A stretch of DNA of 64,000 nt from Deltaproteobacteria bacterium (GCA_003235365.1 QJWJ01000030.1:1-64000), one strand, 5' to 3'; positions 16,999 to 25,816 are shown, counted from the first letter of the stretch. The notes: a model not told the origin generated them from the letters alone. Numbers and translations: made by a program.

Positions 16999-18801
16999 AT
17001 GACCCGAGGATTTGTGCTAGTGGCGTGCTCGTTGGCTCGATCGTCCGTTCTCAGAATCGCTTCCAGCGCCTGGCCTTGGTTGGTTGCGGCGCTGTGTGCG
17101 GCAGCCTTCGCGCTGACGTTCGGCCTGAACTATCCCCTCGACAACCAGTTCGTCTACTTCCTGTCGGCGCTGCGGCAGCTCGATCCGACGACGCTGGCGC
17201 GTGATTGGTACGCGACCGAAGTAACCCACTATCACCCGGCAATCACCGTGCTGGTGACGCCACTACTGAAGTGGTTTCCGTCGGGGTGGGCGATTGCGGC
17301 GTTGCAGATGGTCGTGATCGTCAGCTCGAGTCTGGCGTGGCTGGCCGTGTGCCATCGCTTGGTTCGCCACCGCTGGACCGCGCTCGTGGCCTTCGTGCTG
17401 ACGTTTTCGCTCATCACTTGCACGCATGCGCTGTCCGTCGGCACGAGCTACCTGTTCAACGAGGCGTTCCAGCCATCGACGATGGGAACTTGGGGGCTGC
17501 TGTTCGCGATTGCGGCATTCGTCGCCGAGCGCTGGCTGATTAGCGGGACCATGCTCGGCCTGGCTGGGTTGTTTCACGCCAATTACCTGGTCCTGGACTT
17601 GGCGGCGTTCGGATTGGCCCATTTGGTGCTGGCGGGGTGGGCACTGCGCGGCGGTTTGGACCGTGCGAAGCTCCGCCTGCTCGCGCTCAGAATGGTGTTT
17701 CAGTTTGGCCCTTCGGTGGTCGCGTTGGCTTTGCTCGTCGCACCGATGTTGGCAACGGTGGCTTCAGACCACGCCGCTGAGGCTCAGCGAATTCTGTTCG
17801 AGATCCGATCGCCGCATCACTACTACCCGCGGTCGTTTTCTCGCGATTTCCTACCGTTCAGCTGTTGGCTCGTGTTGGGGGTGGTCAGCAGTCAGGTGTT
17901 GCCCAAGACCGAAGCGCTACGTCGTTTGATTGTGTGGACTCTGGCTACGGCGGCCGTAGTGTGGGCGGGCTCGGTGTTCACCACGTGGGAGTACGTCGCC
18001 CGCGTGGCGCAGCTCTTCGTTTGGCGTATCGCGCCCTTCGTGGACCTGGTGGGGCAGGGGCTGTTCTGCTTGGGTCTGGTTCACGTGATGTGGCGTCCAG
18101 CGCATTGGCGCCGGTGGTCCTTGCGCGATCTGTGTCTGTTGTTGGTCAGCGTGTGCGGGTTGGTCACGGCGGCGGGCCTTGCGGGTAACGAGGGGCTGGC
18201 CGAGGTGTTGTCACTCACGCTCGGCTTGGGGGTGCTCCTCGGGGGGGTGCGCTTCGCCGTGGACCATCGCTGGGGGCGTAGCGGGCGACGTGGCCTGCTC
18301 ACCACCGTCCGAACGGGCTTGGCTGTGGCAGCGTTGCTCGGTTGCAGCGGTGTTTTCGCTTGGGCGGCCTGGCCGCGGTTGAAGGACCTGGAGCGTAGCT
18401 CCAACCTGCTGCACCAGATGGGCGCTCACGACAGACAGCTGTACGAGTGGGTGGCTGCCAACACTTCCCGGGACGCGCGCTTTCTCAGTCCGCCCGGTCA
18501 CGAAGCGTTCCGCTACATTTCTCAGCGCGCCATCGTCGTCGATTGGAAGGCCACTCCCATGCTGCCCGACGAGGTCATCGAGTGGTATCACCGCGTGCAA
18601 GACGTCGTGGGGCGCCCCGTTCGCAGCGGTCGTGATCTGGTGGGATACTCTCAGTTGGACGTGAATCGGGTTCGGAGCCTCAAGACCAAGTATGGCTTCG
18701 AGTACGTGCTCGTTCGCCGCGGCCCGCACGCCCGGCTGCGTTCGCTCAGCCAGGTGTATGCGAATTCTCGTTGGGTGATCTTCGACGTCCGTCAGCTTTG
18801 A
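16999..18801 (+). CDS. Polytopic membrane protein, GT-C-like size, function unknown
   Basis: A 600-residue inner-membrane protein with about 10-12 hydrophobic segments and a soluble C-terminal part of about 130 residues. The first loop reads LDNQFVYFLSALRQLDP followed by DWYATEVTHYHP, with acidic and histidine residues facing the outside, reminiscent of the first-loop acidic site of GT-C glycosyltransferases. The C-terminal part contains DARFLSPPGHEAFRYIS, a pattern seen in the periplasmic domain of such proteins. I do not assign an enzyme. ATG 16999 is chosen because the preceding frame is basic low complexity. It is divergent from the GT2 gene with about 100 bp between the starts. Confidence 0.65.
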   Translation: MTRGFVLVACSLARSSVLRIASSAWPWLVAALCAAAFALTFGLNYPLDNQFVYFLSALRQLDPTTLARDWYATEVTHYHPAITVLVTPLLKWFPSGWAIAALQMVVIVSSSLAWLAVCHRLVRHRWTALVAFVLTFSLITCTHALSVGTSYLFNEAFQPSTMGTWGLLFAIAAFVAERWLISGTMLGLAGLFHANYLVLDLAAFGLAHLVLAGWALRGGLDRAKLRLLALRMVFQFGPSVVALALLVAPMLATVASDHAAEAQRILFEIRSPHHYYPRSFSRDFLPFSCWLVLGVVSSQVLPKTEALRRLIVWTLATAAVVWAGSVFTTWEYVARVAQLFVWRIAPFVDLVGQGLFCLGLVHVMWRPAHWRRWSLRDLCLLLVSVCGLVTAAGLAGNEGLAEVLSLTLGLGVLLGGVRFAVDHRWGRSGRRGLLTTVRTGLAVAALLGCSGVFAWAAWPRLKDLERSSNLLHQMGAHDRQLYEWVAANTSRDARFLSPPGHEAFRYISQRAIVVDWKATPMLPDEVIEWYHRVQDVVGRPVRSGRDLVGYSQLDVNRVRSLKTKYGFEYVLVRRGPHARLRSLSQVYANSRWVIFDVRQL

Positions 18802-18885
18802 ACGGACCGCGCTGGCGTCGGACGGCCAGACCGCTACTCGAGCGCGCTGCGCGGCCGGCGCAAGATTTCTCGACTGGAGCAGCTG

Positions 18886-19037
18886 GAGCACCGATCAGCT
18901 TGCCTGTGCACGGAAATGTCTCGAAAAATCGCCCCAGCGGGGGTGAGGGCGTTCTTCGGGGCCGCGTTCGGGCACTCTTGCTCGCAGCTCGGTGCTCTAG
19001 GTTGTTGATTTGTCGCGGCAATCAACGTGATTGCCGC
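18886..19037 (-). repeat. 150-bp dispersed repeat, copy 2
   Basis: Reverse-complement partner of 6411-6563, about 85% identical by hand alignment. The palindromic end is at 19015-19037: GCGGCAATCA, a 3-nt loop, and TGATTGCCGC. Both copies keep the palindrome perfectly although the rest of the repeat has drifted, and in both the palindrome is at the same end. Here it lies 86 bp upstream of the aldo/keto reductase start. Confidence 0.75.
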
Positions 19038-19110
19038 TCAACGGGGGATTCGGGGACGTTTCGTCGGGCAGATCCTCGGATCATCGTCACTCAATTGGGG
19101 CCCGCTCTGC

Positions 19111-19116
19111 TATAGC
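19111..19116 (+). promoter_or_regulatory. Putative -10 element (TATAGC) next to the aldo/keto reductase start
   Basis: TATAGC is followed after 6 nt by ATG 19123. If it is the -10 box, transcription starts at or very near the ATG. Confidence 0.3.
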
Positions 19117-19122
19117 GAGGTC

Positions 19123-20070
19123 ATGCGACAGCGAGTGTTGGGCCGAAGCGGGTTGAACGTTTCCGAGCTTGCCCTGGGGACCTGGGGCCTTTCAGGTGAC
19201 GCGTACGGGCCAGTAACCGAGAGCGACCAAGACGAGGTGATTGAACGCGCGCTGGACTACGGCATCAACCTGTTCGAGACGGCGGACGTCTACGGCGCAG
19301 GCAAGATGGAGACGAAGCTCGGCGAGCGCTTGGCGGGCACGGAGGACACCTACGTGGTAACCAAGATTGGCACTGACCTGCAGACCAAGCCGAAGCGCAA
19401 GCGGTTCGACGTGGAGTACCTGAAGACGGCGTTGGAACGCAGTCGGGAGCGCTTGAAGCGCGACAAACTCGACGTGGTGTTGCTGCACAACCCGAGCGTG
19501 GCGGCCATCGCAAACGGAGAAGCCATCGAGTGGCTGCAGAGCCAGGTGGACGATGGGCACCTGCGCGCCTGGGGGATCAGTGCCGGCTCCAAGGAGGTCG
19601 TCGGCGCGGCGCTGTCGAAACCCTTCGTGCCGTACGTCATCGAGCTCGTGCTCAACGTGTTTTCCGCTTCCGACTACGACCTGATGGAACGCGACCTGAC
19701 CGAGCGCAACATCGCGGTCTTGGCGCGTTCGGTGCTTGCTCATGGTCTGCTTGCGGGGATGTGGCCTTCGGACAAGACATTCCCTCCCGAGGACCATCGT
19801 TCGAAGCGTTGGACGGCGGATCAGTTGCGACGCCGCATTCACCAGCTCAAGGCGCTGCGTGTGCTCAACACGGGCAACAGCATGCCGTCGATGCGGGCGG
19901 CCGCCGTCGCGTTCGTCCTGCAGAAAGAACGCGTCGCCTCCGCAGTGCTCGGTCCACGCAACGCGTTGGCACTCGACCAATTGGTTCGGGAAACGCCGAA
20001 GGAACCGCCGTACTTGGACGAGCGGGCGCGTCAGCAACTGCAGGTGCAATTGACGCGACTGGCCGTCTGA
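19123..20070 (+). CDS. Aldo/keto reductase
   Basis: A 315-residue NADPH-dependent oxidoreductase of the AKR family (TIM barrel). The N-terminus RVLGRSGLNVSELALGTWG is family-typical, and the catalytic block NLFETADVYGAGKMETKLGE carries the active Tyr; the Lys lies in VVTKIG and the His in VVLLHNP. The usual first catalytic Asp is Glu (ETA), a variation also seen in the second aldo/keto reductase at 38333. The C-terminal AVLGPRNALALDQL segment matches the NADP-binding end. ATG 19123 is chosen over 19027 because the extra 32 residues would be read from the dispersed repeat. Substrate unknown. Confidence 0.85.
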   Translation: MRQRVLGRSGLNVSELALGTWGLSGDAYGPVTESDQDEVIERALDYGINLFETADVYGAGKMETKLGERLAGTEDTYVVTKIGTDLQTKPKRKRFDVEYLKTALERSRERLKRDKLDVVLLHNPSVAAIANGEAIEWLQSQVDDGHLRAWGISAGSKEVVGAALSKPFVPYVIELVLNVFSASDYDLMERDLTERNIAVLARSVLAHGLLAGMWPSDKTFPPEDHRSKRWTADQLRRRIHQLKALRVLNTGNSMPSMRAAAVAFVLQKERVASAVLGPRNALALDQLVRETPKEPPYLDERARQQLQVQLTRLAV

Positions 20071-20086
20071 GTTGATCGAGTCGCCC

Positions 20087-21025
20087 TCAGCCCCCGGGGA
20101 CCAACTTGCTTCGGTCCTTTTCGCGGCCGTCGGCGGGCTCGGTGTGCACGACCACGTCCGACAACTGCGGGAACTGGCGGCGAAGCTCAGCCGCCACGAC
20201 ATGGGACAGTGCATGCGCCTCGTGCAGTGGCATGTTGGGGTCCAGGTGTAGGTGCAGATCGAGGTGCACGTGGTCTGGGTCGCCTCGAGAGCGGATCTTG
20301 TGGGCGCCCCGCACTCCGGCGACGCCCACGACCGTCGCGTGTACCTCCTCCGGACTCAGGCACGCTTCGTCGGCGAGGACGGCGATGTTGGCGCGCAAGA
20401 TCGACCAGGCGGTGTGCGCGATGAACACCGACACGATCGCGGCGGCGACCAGGTCGGCATCGGGCCAGCCCAGGGCGCAACCTGCAAAACCGGCGAGCAC
20501 GGCGATCGCTGCCAGGGCGTCACTTGCGGTGTGTTTCGAGTCGGCTTCGAGCAAAGCACTGCGCAGCAGCCTCGCCTGCCGACTTTCGTAGGCGCTGATG
20601 AAAGCGTTGCTGACCACCGTCACGATCACCACTGCTGCGGCTCCCCAGCTCACGTTCGCAGCGGCGCGCTCGCCGCTGACACCGGCGTGCAGTTGGCTGA
20701 TGATCTCCAGAAACCCAGCGCCGATCAACAAACCGATGATGACCGCTGCCATCGTCTCGAAGCGTCGGTGCCCGTACGGGTGTTGACGATCCGGGGGGCG
20801 AGAGGCGATCGAGATCCCGATCAACCCGACGACGTTCGACGCACCGTCCAATACCGAGTGCAGGCCGTCGGTGAGTAGCGACAAAGCGCCCGTACGCCAC
20901 CCGACGAAGAGCTTCGCTGCCGCGACGAGCCAGTTGAGCGCCAGTACGATCCACAAGACGCGGGCAATCCGTCGGTCGCGTTCCTGGGCCATCGGTTTGA
21001 CGATACGCATCGGCTCAGAGCTCAT
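20087..21025 (-). CDS. Cation diffusion facilitator (CDF) family metal transporter
   Basis: A 312-residue inner-membrane metal/proton antiporter, probably exporting Zn2+, Fe2+ or a related divalent cation. Six hydrophobic segments occupy about residues 20-215. The two halves of the metal site are visible: LLTDGLHSVLDGASN in TM2 and ADSKHTASDALAA in TM5. The cytoplasmic C-terminal domain (about 220-300) has HKIRSRGDPDHVHLDLHLHL, with clustered His and Asp that bind regulatory metals. The start lies 4 bp after the stop of the upstream lipoprotein gene, so they form an operon. Confidence 0.9.
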   Translation of the reverse strand: MSSEPMRIVKPMAQERDRRIARVLWIVLALNWLVAAAKLFVGWRTGALSLLTDGLHSVLDGASNVVGLIGISIASRPPDRQHPYGHRRFETMAAVIIGLLIGAGFLEIISQLHAGVSGERAAANVSWGAAAVVIVTVVSNAFISAYESRQARLLRSALLEADSKHTASDALAAIAVLAGFAGCALGWPDADLVAAAIVSVFIAHTAWSILRANIAVLADEACLSPEEVHATVVGVAGVRGAHKIRSRGDPDHVHLDLHLHLDPNMPLHEAHALSHVVAAELRRQFPQLSDVVVHTEPADGREKDRSKLVPGG

Positions 21026-21029
21026 CAGC

Positions 21030-21749
21030 TCACAGCTCGGCGGCGAAGGTCGGATCCTTCTGCGGGTAGCGAGGAGAATAGATATCTACCTGCGTCTCTC
21101 CTTCGCGCCGAACGACCAGGGCGCGCAGTCCCAGAAATCCGTGATCGGTCAACTCGCACAGGTCGTACTGCGCACCGTCTTTGGTCCACTTGCGCAACAG
21201 GCGGTTGCCCCCCGTGTCGTCGCAGGTGACGCTTGCAGCGATTCGCCATGCGAAGCGATAGGCGTCGTTGGGATCCGTTTGCCAGTAGTGCAGCTCGAAG
21301 GGCGCAGCCTGCGGCTGCGCAACGCGAGTCGTACACAGTCCAAAGCGGGGGCTTTCGCGGGGCTCACACTCGGTTTGTCCACCGATGCGAGAGCCACTCT
21401 CTCGGTGCGAACTGACCCAGTCCATGAATGTGGTCAGTGGGTTGGTTTTGGCGTTTGCCTGTCGTGCCAACTCGGAGGCGCGCGATTGATGTCGTTGCTC
21501 GCGCTCCACTGCGCGCTGCAAGCGGTCGATGTCGTAGTCGGACGCCTGGGTACATTCCGTTCGAGCGAGTTCGAGCGCCGAACTCGCTGCTTCGACATTC
21601 CCCGCTGCCAACGCTTCGTGGCTGCTACGACGAGCGTCGAGACACGCGTTGCTTTCCTTCTTTTCCGAGTTGCACGACAAGCACAGCACGACAGTGACTG
21701 CCACTTGGGCTCGGCGCGGTTTCACCTCGCCTCGAATAACACGCAGCAT
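21030..21749 (-). CDS. Exported (probably lipoprotein) protein, co-transcribed with the CDF transporter
   Basis: A 239-residue protein of unknown family. The start at 21749 gives a basic N-terminus, a hydrophobic core and LCLSC, a weak lipobox with Cys26. A helical segment rich in Ala, Glu and Arg (about 35-95) contains regularly spaced Cys (ACLDARRSS, ARTECTQASD). The C-terminal domain has two further Cys (LCTTR, TCDD and DLCELTD). The longer upstream frame contains a strong hairpin and is not used. The close spacing to the CDF gene suggests a role in envelope metal handling, but nothing in the sequence proves it. Confidence 0.6.
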   Translation of the reverse strand: MLRVIRGEVKPRRAQVAVTVVLCLSCNSEKKESNACLDARRSSHEALAAGNVEAASSALELARTECTQASDYDIDRLQRAVEREQRHQSRASELARQANAKTNPLTTFMDWVSSHRESGSRIGGQTECEPRESPRFGLCTTRVAQPQAAPFELHYWQTDPNDAYRFAWRIAASVTCDDTGGNRLLRKWTKDGAQYDLCELTDHGFLGLRALVVRREGETQVDIYSPRYPQKDPTFAAEL

Positions 21750-21787
21750 CGCCGTTTCAACCCCTGCGAAGCCGTCTCTCAAATAGC

Positions 21788-21825
21788 GCACAGCGGCTTG
21801 GGGGAGGGATCCCAAGCCGCTGTGC
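21788..21825. other. 15-bp perfect inverted repeat with 8-nt loop
   Basis: GCACAGCGGCTTGGG at 21788-21802 pairs exactly with 21811-21825. The loop is GGAGGGAT. No T-run follows on either strand, so it is not a standard intrinsic terminator. It lies 39 bp upstream of the lipoprotein-CDF operon start, so an operator, an attenuating hairpin or an RNA stability element are the main options. Confidence 0.7.
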
Positions 21826-22386
21826 TGTGCCGCCGATTCCCAAGAGAAAACCGACTTCTTCTGCAAACTCTGCTATCGAGGAATACAGGGATTTATGAAC
21901 AGGAGGGGGGACCAGAAGGCCCTGGGTGAACATACCGCACCCAGCGTCGGTGGCAAGGGTGTCGATGGGTGTTGTTGGCCGGGCGCGGAATACATCGTCC
22001 TACCTTTCGCCACATCAACCGCGAACGGCCGAGGAAACCCCTGCTCGCGGCGCCTGTGTTCCGGCCGTGCCGCTCACGTGCCGCGGCCAGTCCGTTGGAG
22101 GGGTTGCAGCGACATGGGAATAGTCGCAGGGGAGCTGGGAGCAGTCGGCTGACACTGCTCATCCCCTCAGCATGGCCGGACGAGGCCGGTCCGGGTGGTG
22201 AGACGGGGCTGAGATGGGACGGACGATTCGCTGACTCGCAGGGGAAACGCGTCGCTGGCGACCTTTCAGTGGTGCGAGGATTTGACCGATCGTTCCGGCG
22301 GAAATTCCAATCGTCGGCACTTCTACCCTTGTGGCGCTCGACCATTACTTGTTTGCTCCCCGCCCCAGATTCTGCGGAGGCCATCC
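21826..22386. other. 560-bp intergenic region upstream of pgk with several hairpins
   Basis: No convincing ORF. The + strand can form CTGGGTG/CACCCAG (21922-21928 with 21938-21944) and GAGCAGT/ACTGCTC (22139-22145 with 22154-22160), the latter enclosed by a GGGG/CCCC outer stem (22129-22132 with 22162-22165). It could be a long pgk leader or an independent small RNA. I looked for tmRNA, RNase P, SRP and 6S hallmarks and found none that I can defend. Confidence 0.4.
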
Positions 22387-23604
22387 ATGACGTTCAAGAA
22401 ACTCAGCATTTCAGACCTTTCCCTTTCCGGTAAGCGCGTGTTGATGCGCGTTGATTTCAACGTGCCCATGCAAGACGGAGCGATCACCAACGACGCCCGC
22501 ATCGTCGCCGCGCTGCCGACGATCAAACACGCGTTGGATCAGGGAGCGAGCGTCGTGCTGATGAGTCACCTCGGTCGTCCGAAGGGGGCTCCCGAGGCGA
22601 AGTACTCGATGCGTCCCGTTGCGGCTACGCTCGAGAAGCTGTTGTCCCGTTCCGTCAAGTTCCTCGACGATTGCGTGGGGGCGGACGTGGAGGCCGCCTG
22701 CGCCGCTGCGAAACCCGGCGACGTCATCCTCTTGGAGAATTTGCGCTTTCACGCCGAGGAAGAAGGCAAGGGGGCGAGCCCCGAGGCGGTTGCCAAATTC
22801 CGCGCGTCGCTCACCAAACTGGGAGACGTCTACGTCAACGACGCGTTCGGTACCGCTCACCGCGCCCATTCGTCCATGGTGGGAGTCGACTTGCCACAGA
22901 AGGCCGCTGGATTTCTTCTGCAGAAGGAGCTCGAGTACTTCGGCAAGGCGCTCAGCGATCCAGACCGTCCGTTCCTCGCCATCCTCGGCGGGGCCAAGGT
23001 TGCCGACAAGATCCAGCTGATCGAGAACCTGCTCGACAGGGTGGACGAGATGATCATCGGTGGCGGCATGGCCTACACGTTCAAAAAGCAACTGTCGGGT
23101 ATGGCGATCGGCAAGAGCCTGTACGACGAAGCCGGAGCGAAGATCGTCGCGGGGTTGATGGCCAAGGCCGAGCAACGGGGCGTGAAGATCCATCTGCCCA
23201 CGGACTTCGTGACCGCTGATGCGTTCAGCGCCGACGCGAACGCGGGTTACGCGACGGATGAGCAGGGCATTGCCGACGACCTCGAGGGGTTGGATTGCGG
23301 GGCAAAGTCGCTGGAGGTGTTCGTGGCGGCGGTGCAGCGCGCCAAGACCGTCGTCTGGAATGGTCCGGTCGGCGTTTTCGAGTTCGACAAGTTTGCCGGC
23401 GGGACGAAAGCCCTGGCCGCCGCGGTTGCCGAGGCGACCCAGCGCGGAGCCACGACGATCATCGGCGGCGGTGATACGGCGACGGCCGCCGCCAAATTCG
23501 GTGTCGAGGACGCGGTCAGTCACGTCTCGACGGGCGGTGGCGCGTCCTTGGAGCTGTTGGAAGGCAAGGACTTGCCCGGCGTGAGCGCGCTGTCCGACGC
23601 ATGA
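22387..23604 (+). CDS. pgk: Phosphoglycerate kinase
   Basis: A 405-residue glycolytic enzyme that transfers phosphate from 1,3-bisphosphoglycerate to ADP. Family motifs are complete: [12 protein letters not shown] near the start, [10 protein letters not shown], the [11 protein letters not shown] segment, [12 protein letters not shown] with the catalytic region, [11 protein letters not shown], and the C-terminal [11 protein letters not shown] and [17 protein letters not shown] 22387 has GGAGG 9 nt upstream and gives the standard length. It is not next to gap or tpi here, unlike many genomes, and is preceded by a long structured intergenic region. Confidence 0.97.
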   Translation: MTFKKLSISDLSLSGKRVLMRVDFNVPMQDGAITNDARIVAALPTIKHALDQGASVVLMSHLGRPKGAPEAKYSMRPVAATLEKLLSRSVKFLDDCVGADVEAACAAAKPGDVILLENLRFHAEEEGKGASPEAVAKFRASLTKLGDVYVNDAFGTAHRAHSSMVGVDLPQKAAGFLLQKELEYFGKALSDPDRPFLAILGGAKVADKIQLIENLLDRVDEMIIGGGMAYTFKKQLSGMAIGKSLYDEAGAKIVAGLMAKAEQRGVKIHLPTDFVTADAFSADANAGYATDEQGIADDLEGLDCGAKSLEVFVAAVQRAKTVVWNGPVGVFEFDKFAGGTKALAAAVAEATQRGATTIIGGGDTATAAAKFGVEDAVSHVSTGGGASLELLEGKDLPGVSALSDA

Positions 23605-23921
23605 CGTCGCAGTGAGTGCGGCCGCCCGTCCCCGGGCTGGTTGGCGGGCCCCTCGTCGAGTGCGACGGGGGGCTGCGTTCATTTGAGGCCAAGAGATGCG
23701 CGCCGCAGCGGGACTCGAGGCCGCCGTGCCGCTCGCGCGTGCCCTGAACGGCGATCACTCGTTTCGCCCCAGCGGGTGGGAAGTGGCGGTCGAGGCCCGA
23801 TCCGGAGCGCCGCGTGGCACAGAGGCTAGCGAAGTATTGGGTATACGGAATTTGCCAAGAAACGCGGGAATATTGACAACTCAGTTCTGGCTGACTCAAC
23901 GTTCCAGTATACACTCCTGAC
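23605..23921. other. Intergenic region with an AT-rich end, probable promoter of the TIGR02147 gene
   Basis: A 317-bp gap with no gene. The last 90 bp are clearly more AT-rich than the surroundings. They contain TTGACA at 23873-23878 and two GTATAC palindromes (23841-23846 and 23907-23912), 66 bp apart. TTGACA and the second GTATAC are too far apart for one classical promoter, so the exact promoter is not fixed. The paired GTATAC sites are candidates for a regulator binding site. Confidence 0.4.
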
Positions 23922-24806
23922 GTGCCGAGCCCCCCCAAGCCTCCCGCGGATCCCACGTCGAAGGCGCGCTCCTACGACCCGGACGTGTTCGACTTCCTCG
24001 ACTACCGAGCGTATCTCCGCGAGTTCTACAAGGCCCGAAAAGCGCAGACCGCGTTCTCCTATCGCGCGTTTTCCATGCGGGCGAAGCTCAAGTCGCCCAA
24101 CTACCTGAAGCTCGTGATGGACGGAGAGCGGAATCTGACGCCCTCGATGGCGAAGCGTTTCGCCCAGGCTTGTGGATTGACCGGGCAGAGTGCGTCGTTC
24201 TTCGTCGAGTTGGTCGCCTTCGGGCAAGCCGACACGATGGACGAGCGCAACGAAATCTACGCTCGGCTCAAGCGCTATGCACAGTATCGCGAAGCGAACC
24301 GTTTGCAGATAGCGCAGGACGAATACCACTCGAAATGGTACTTGCCTGCCATTCGTGAACTGGCGCTCGCCGAAGACTTCGAGGCCGATCCAGAATGGAT
24401 CGCTGCTCGACTCGAACCCCAAATCAAACCAGCGGAAGCGAACGCTGCCCTGGAGACGCTGCAACATTTGCGCATGCTCGTTCCGGACGAACACGGCCGT
24501 TTGCGGCAGGGGACCCCACACGTGACTACCGGGGCCGAGACTGCGAGCCTGCACATGGTAAACTACCACCGCACCATGATGCGTCTCGCTTCCGAATCTC
24601 TCGAGCGCGTGCCCTACGACCAGCGCGACATTTCAGCGGTGACGCTGTGCCTGGGGCGCGACGGACTCGAACACGTCAAGCGGGCCATCGTGCGCTTCCG
24701 CAGAGAACTGTTGAAACTGTCCGAGTTGGAGCAGAATCCGAGGCAGGTGGTGCAGCTGAACTTCCAACTCTTTCCGCTCAGCTCCTCCGGGGAGGATACG
24801 GAATGA
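23922..24806 (+). CDS. TIGR02147 family putative transcriptional regulator
   Basis: A 294-residue protein of the TIGR02147 family (DUF4423-type C-terminal domain), found mostly in Fibrobacter, Bdellovibrio and myxobacteria. Diagnostic blocks are FDFLDYRAYLREFYKARK at the start, FSYRAFSMRAKLKSPNYLK, the LTPSMAKRFAQACGL helix-turn-helix-like segment, DEYHSKWYLPAIRELA, and the C-terminal RDISAVTLCLG followed by VVQLNFQLFPLS. It starts with GTG. Its last codons overlap the ATG of the following lipoprotein gene by 4 bp, so the pair is coupled. It probably controls that lipoprotein gene, because the family is repeatedly found in this arrangement (my recollection, not tested here). Confidence 0.9.
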   Translation: MPSPPKPPADPTSKARSYDPDVFDFLDYRAYLREFYKARKAQTAFSYRAFSMRAKLKSPNYLKLVMDGERNLTPSMAKRFAQACGLTGQSASFFVELVAFGQADTMDERNEIYARLKRYAQYREANRLQIAQDEYHSKWYLPAIRELALAEDFEADPEWIAARLEPQIKPAEANAALETLQHLRMLVPDEHGRLRQGTPHVTTGAETASLHMVNYHRTMMRLASESLERVPYDQRDISAVTLCLGRDGLEHVKRAIVRFRRELLKLSELEQNPRQVVQLNFQLFPLSSSGEDTE

Positions 24807-25816
24807 CCGCGCGGCGGCTGAGCGCGTCAGGCGGGGCTTGCTCGCATCGCACGGTCCGGTCGCGTGTTGCGATGCCGCTGCTGATTGGTGTCGGCTTGAC
24901 TTGCGTGTGCGCATGCGGAGCCGGTCCTTCGACGGGTACGGAGTCGGGCAATCCCATCAATCCGCCGACTCCGCCGGCTGAACACGAGAGTGTTGCGTCG
25001 GCGCTGCCGCCCCTCGACGAGATGCCCGATTTGGTGTCGGACGAGCCGGCCGTCATCGACGAGCCAGTGATCGACGATCCCGCACTGCAACCGGTAGACC
25101 CCGTGCCTCCGGAGCCGACCACCAACGATCAACCAGACTTTCAGACACCCGTGCCTGAACCGGGAGGCGGCGAGCCCGTCCCGTCCACGGACTTTCCGTC
25201 ACCCATCGGCTCGAGCGATGGTGAGCCGATGGGCGCCACGGGGCAAGGACCGATTCCGACGCCGCCGGCGAGTACGGCTCCGGAAATGACGCCGTCGGAC
25301 GGGCCTGGCACCGCTGGCACGGCGGGCCCCACTGGTGCAGCGGGTGACAACTGCTACGACGACCTGTGCTCGGACATGGCTCGCGCGGTCGCCGATGGCC
25401 TCAACGCTACGGTGGTCCCGGATGCATACCAGGGCGAGTGCAGTACGGGATCTTCGGCGCAGGACCTGTGCACCTGCCGGAGCCCACTCGGCGACCTGGC
25501 TCTGAGCAGCGCGGTCGCTTGTCCCGTCACGAGCCCACTCGGCCATTGCTTGTACGCGGGGGACGAGTTTAGCGGGTGCGCAATTCAGGCGGACAGCTGC
25601 CAGTTGGCGTGCGACGAGGTGCTCGAACGTCAGCGATCGGATCAGGCCACTTTGCAGCAGGTGCGTGTCCGGGCTGCGGCGTGTAGCCCGCAACAGCAAT
25701 GCGTGTTCGTGCTCGAGGCAGGCCAGGCCTGTTGGTTGGGGCCGGCAATGTCGGAAGTCGACTGCGACGCGAGCGACGATGAACTCATTGCAGGCACCGC
25801 GGGCGTCACTCCTTGA
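24803..25816 (+). CDS. Cys-rich lipoprotein with GTESGNP motif, partner of TIGR02147 regulator
   Basis: A 337-residue lipoprotein translationally coupled (ATGA overlap) to the upstream regulator. A hydrophobic signal ends in VCAC with Cys38 as lipidation candidate, followed closely by GTESGNP at 45-51, a signature I associate with lipoproteins encoded after TIGR02147 genes. About 130 residues of Pro/Asp/Glu/Gly-rich linker lead to a C-terminal domain with more than a dozen cysteines (NCYDDLCSDMA, DLCTCRSP, GHCLYAG, GCAIQADSC, CQLACDE, AACSPQQQC, ACWLG), presumably disulfide-bonded outside the cell. Function unknown; surface display is likely. Confidence 0.8.
   Translation: MTARRLSASGGACSHRTVRSRVAMPLLIGVGLTCVCACGAGPSTGTESGNPINPPTPPAEHESVASALPPLDEMPDLVSDEPAVIDEPVIDDPALQPVDPVPPEPTTNDQPDFQTPVPEPGGGEPVPSTDFPSPIGSSDGEPMGATGQGPIPTPPASTAPEMTPSDGPGTAGTAGPTGAAGDNCYDDLCSDMARAVADGLNATVVPDAYQGECSTGSSAQDLCTCRSPLGDLALSSAVACPVTSPLGHCLYAGDEFSGCAIQADSCQLACDEVLERQRSDQATLQQVRVRAAACSPQQQCVFVLEAGQACWLGPAMSEVDCDASDDELIAGTAGVTP

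Larger units (their letters stand above)
18802..19122. other. Intergenic region carrying dispersed repeat copy 2
   Basis: A 321-bp gap between the membrane protein and the aldo/keto reductase. It is largely filled by the inverted copy of the 150-bp repeat. No additional gene is supported, although a short reverse frame stays open across the repeat. Confidence 0.5.

Noticed and set aside
18834-19025. Small reverse ORF (63 residues) across repeat copy 2
   Set aside because: The same reading in copy 1 is stopped after about 18 codons and the changes between copies do not favour silent positions, so the repeat is not protein-coding.
21893-22384. 163-residue reverse ORF in the pgk upstream region
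   Set aside because: Arg/Pro/Ser-rich, no SD, no domain and it crosses the hairpins; compositional artefact.
21826-22386. Riboswitch or universal RNA (tmRNA, RNase P, SRP, 6S) upstream of pgk
   Set aside because: Hairpins exist, but none of the conserved sequence blocks of these RNAs could be found by eye.
22411-23682. 423-residue reverse ORF opposite pgk
   Set aside because: Arg/His/Gly-rich antisense shadow of pgk caused by high G/C third positions; no start signal and no recognisable domain.
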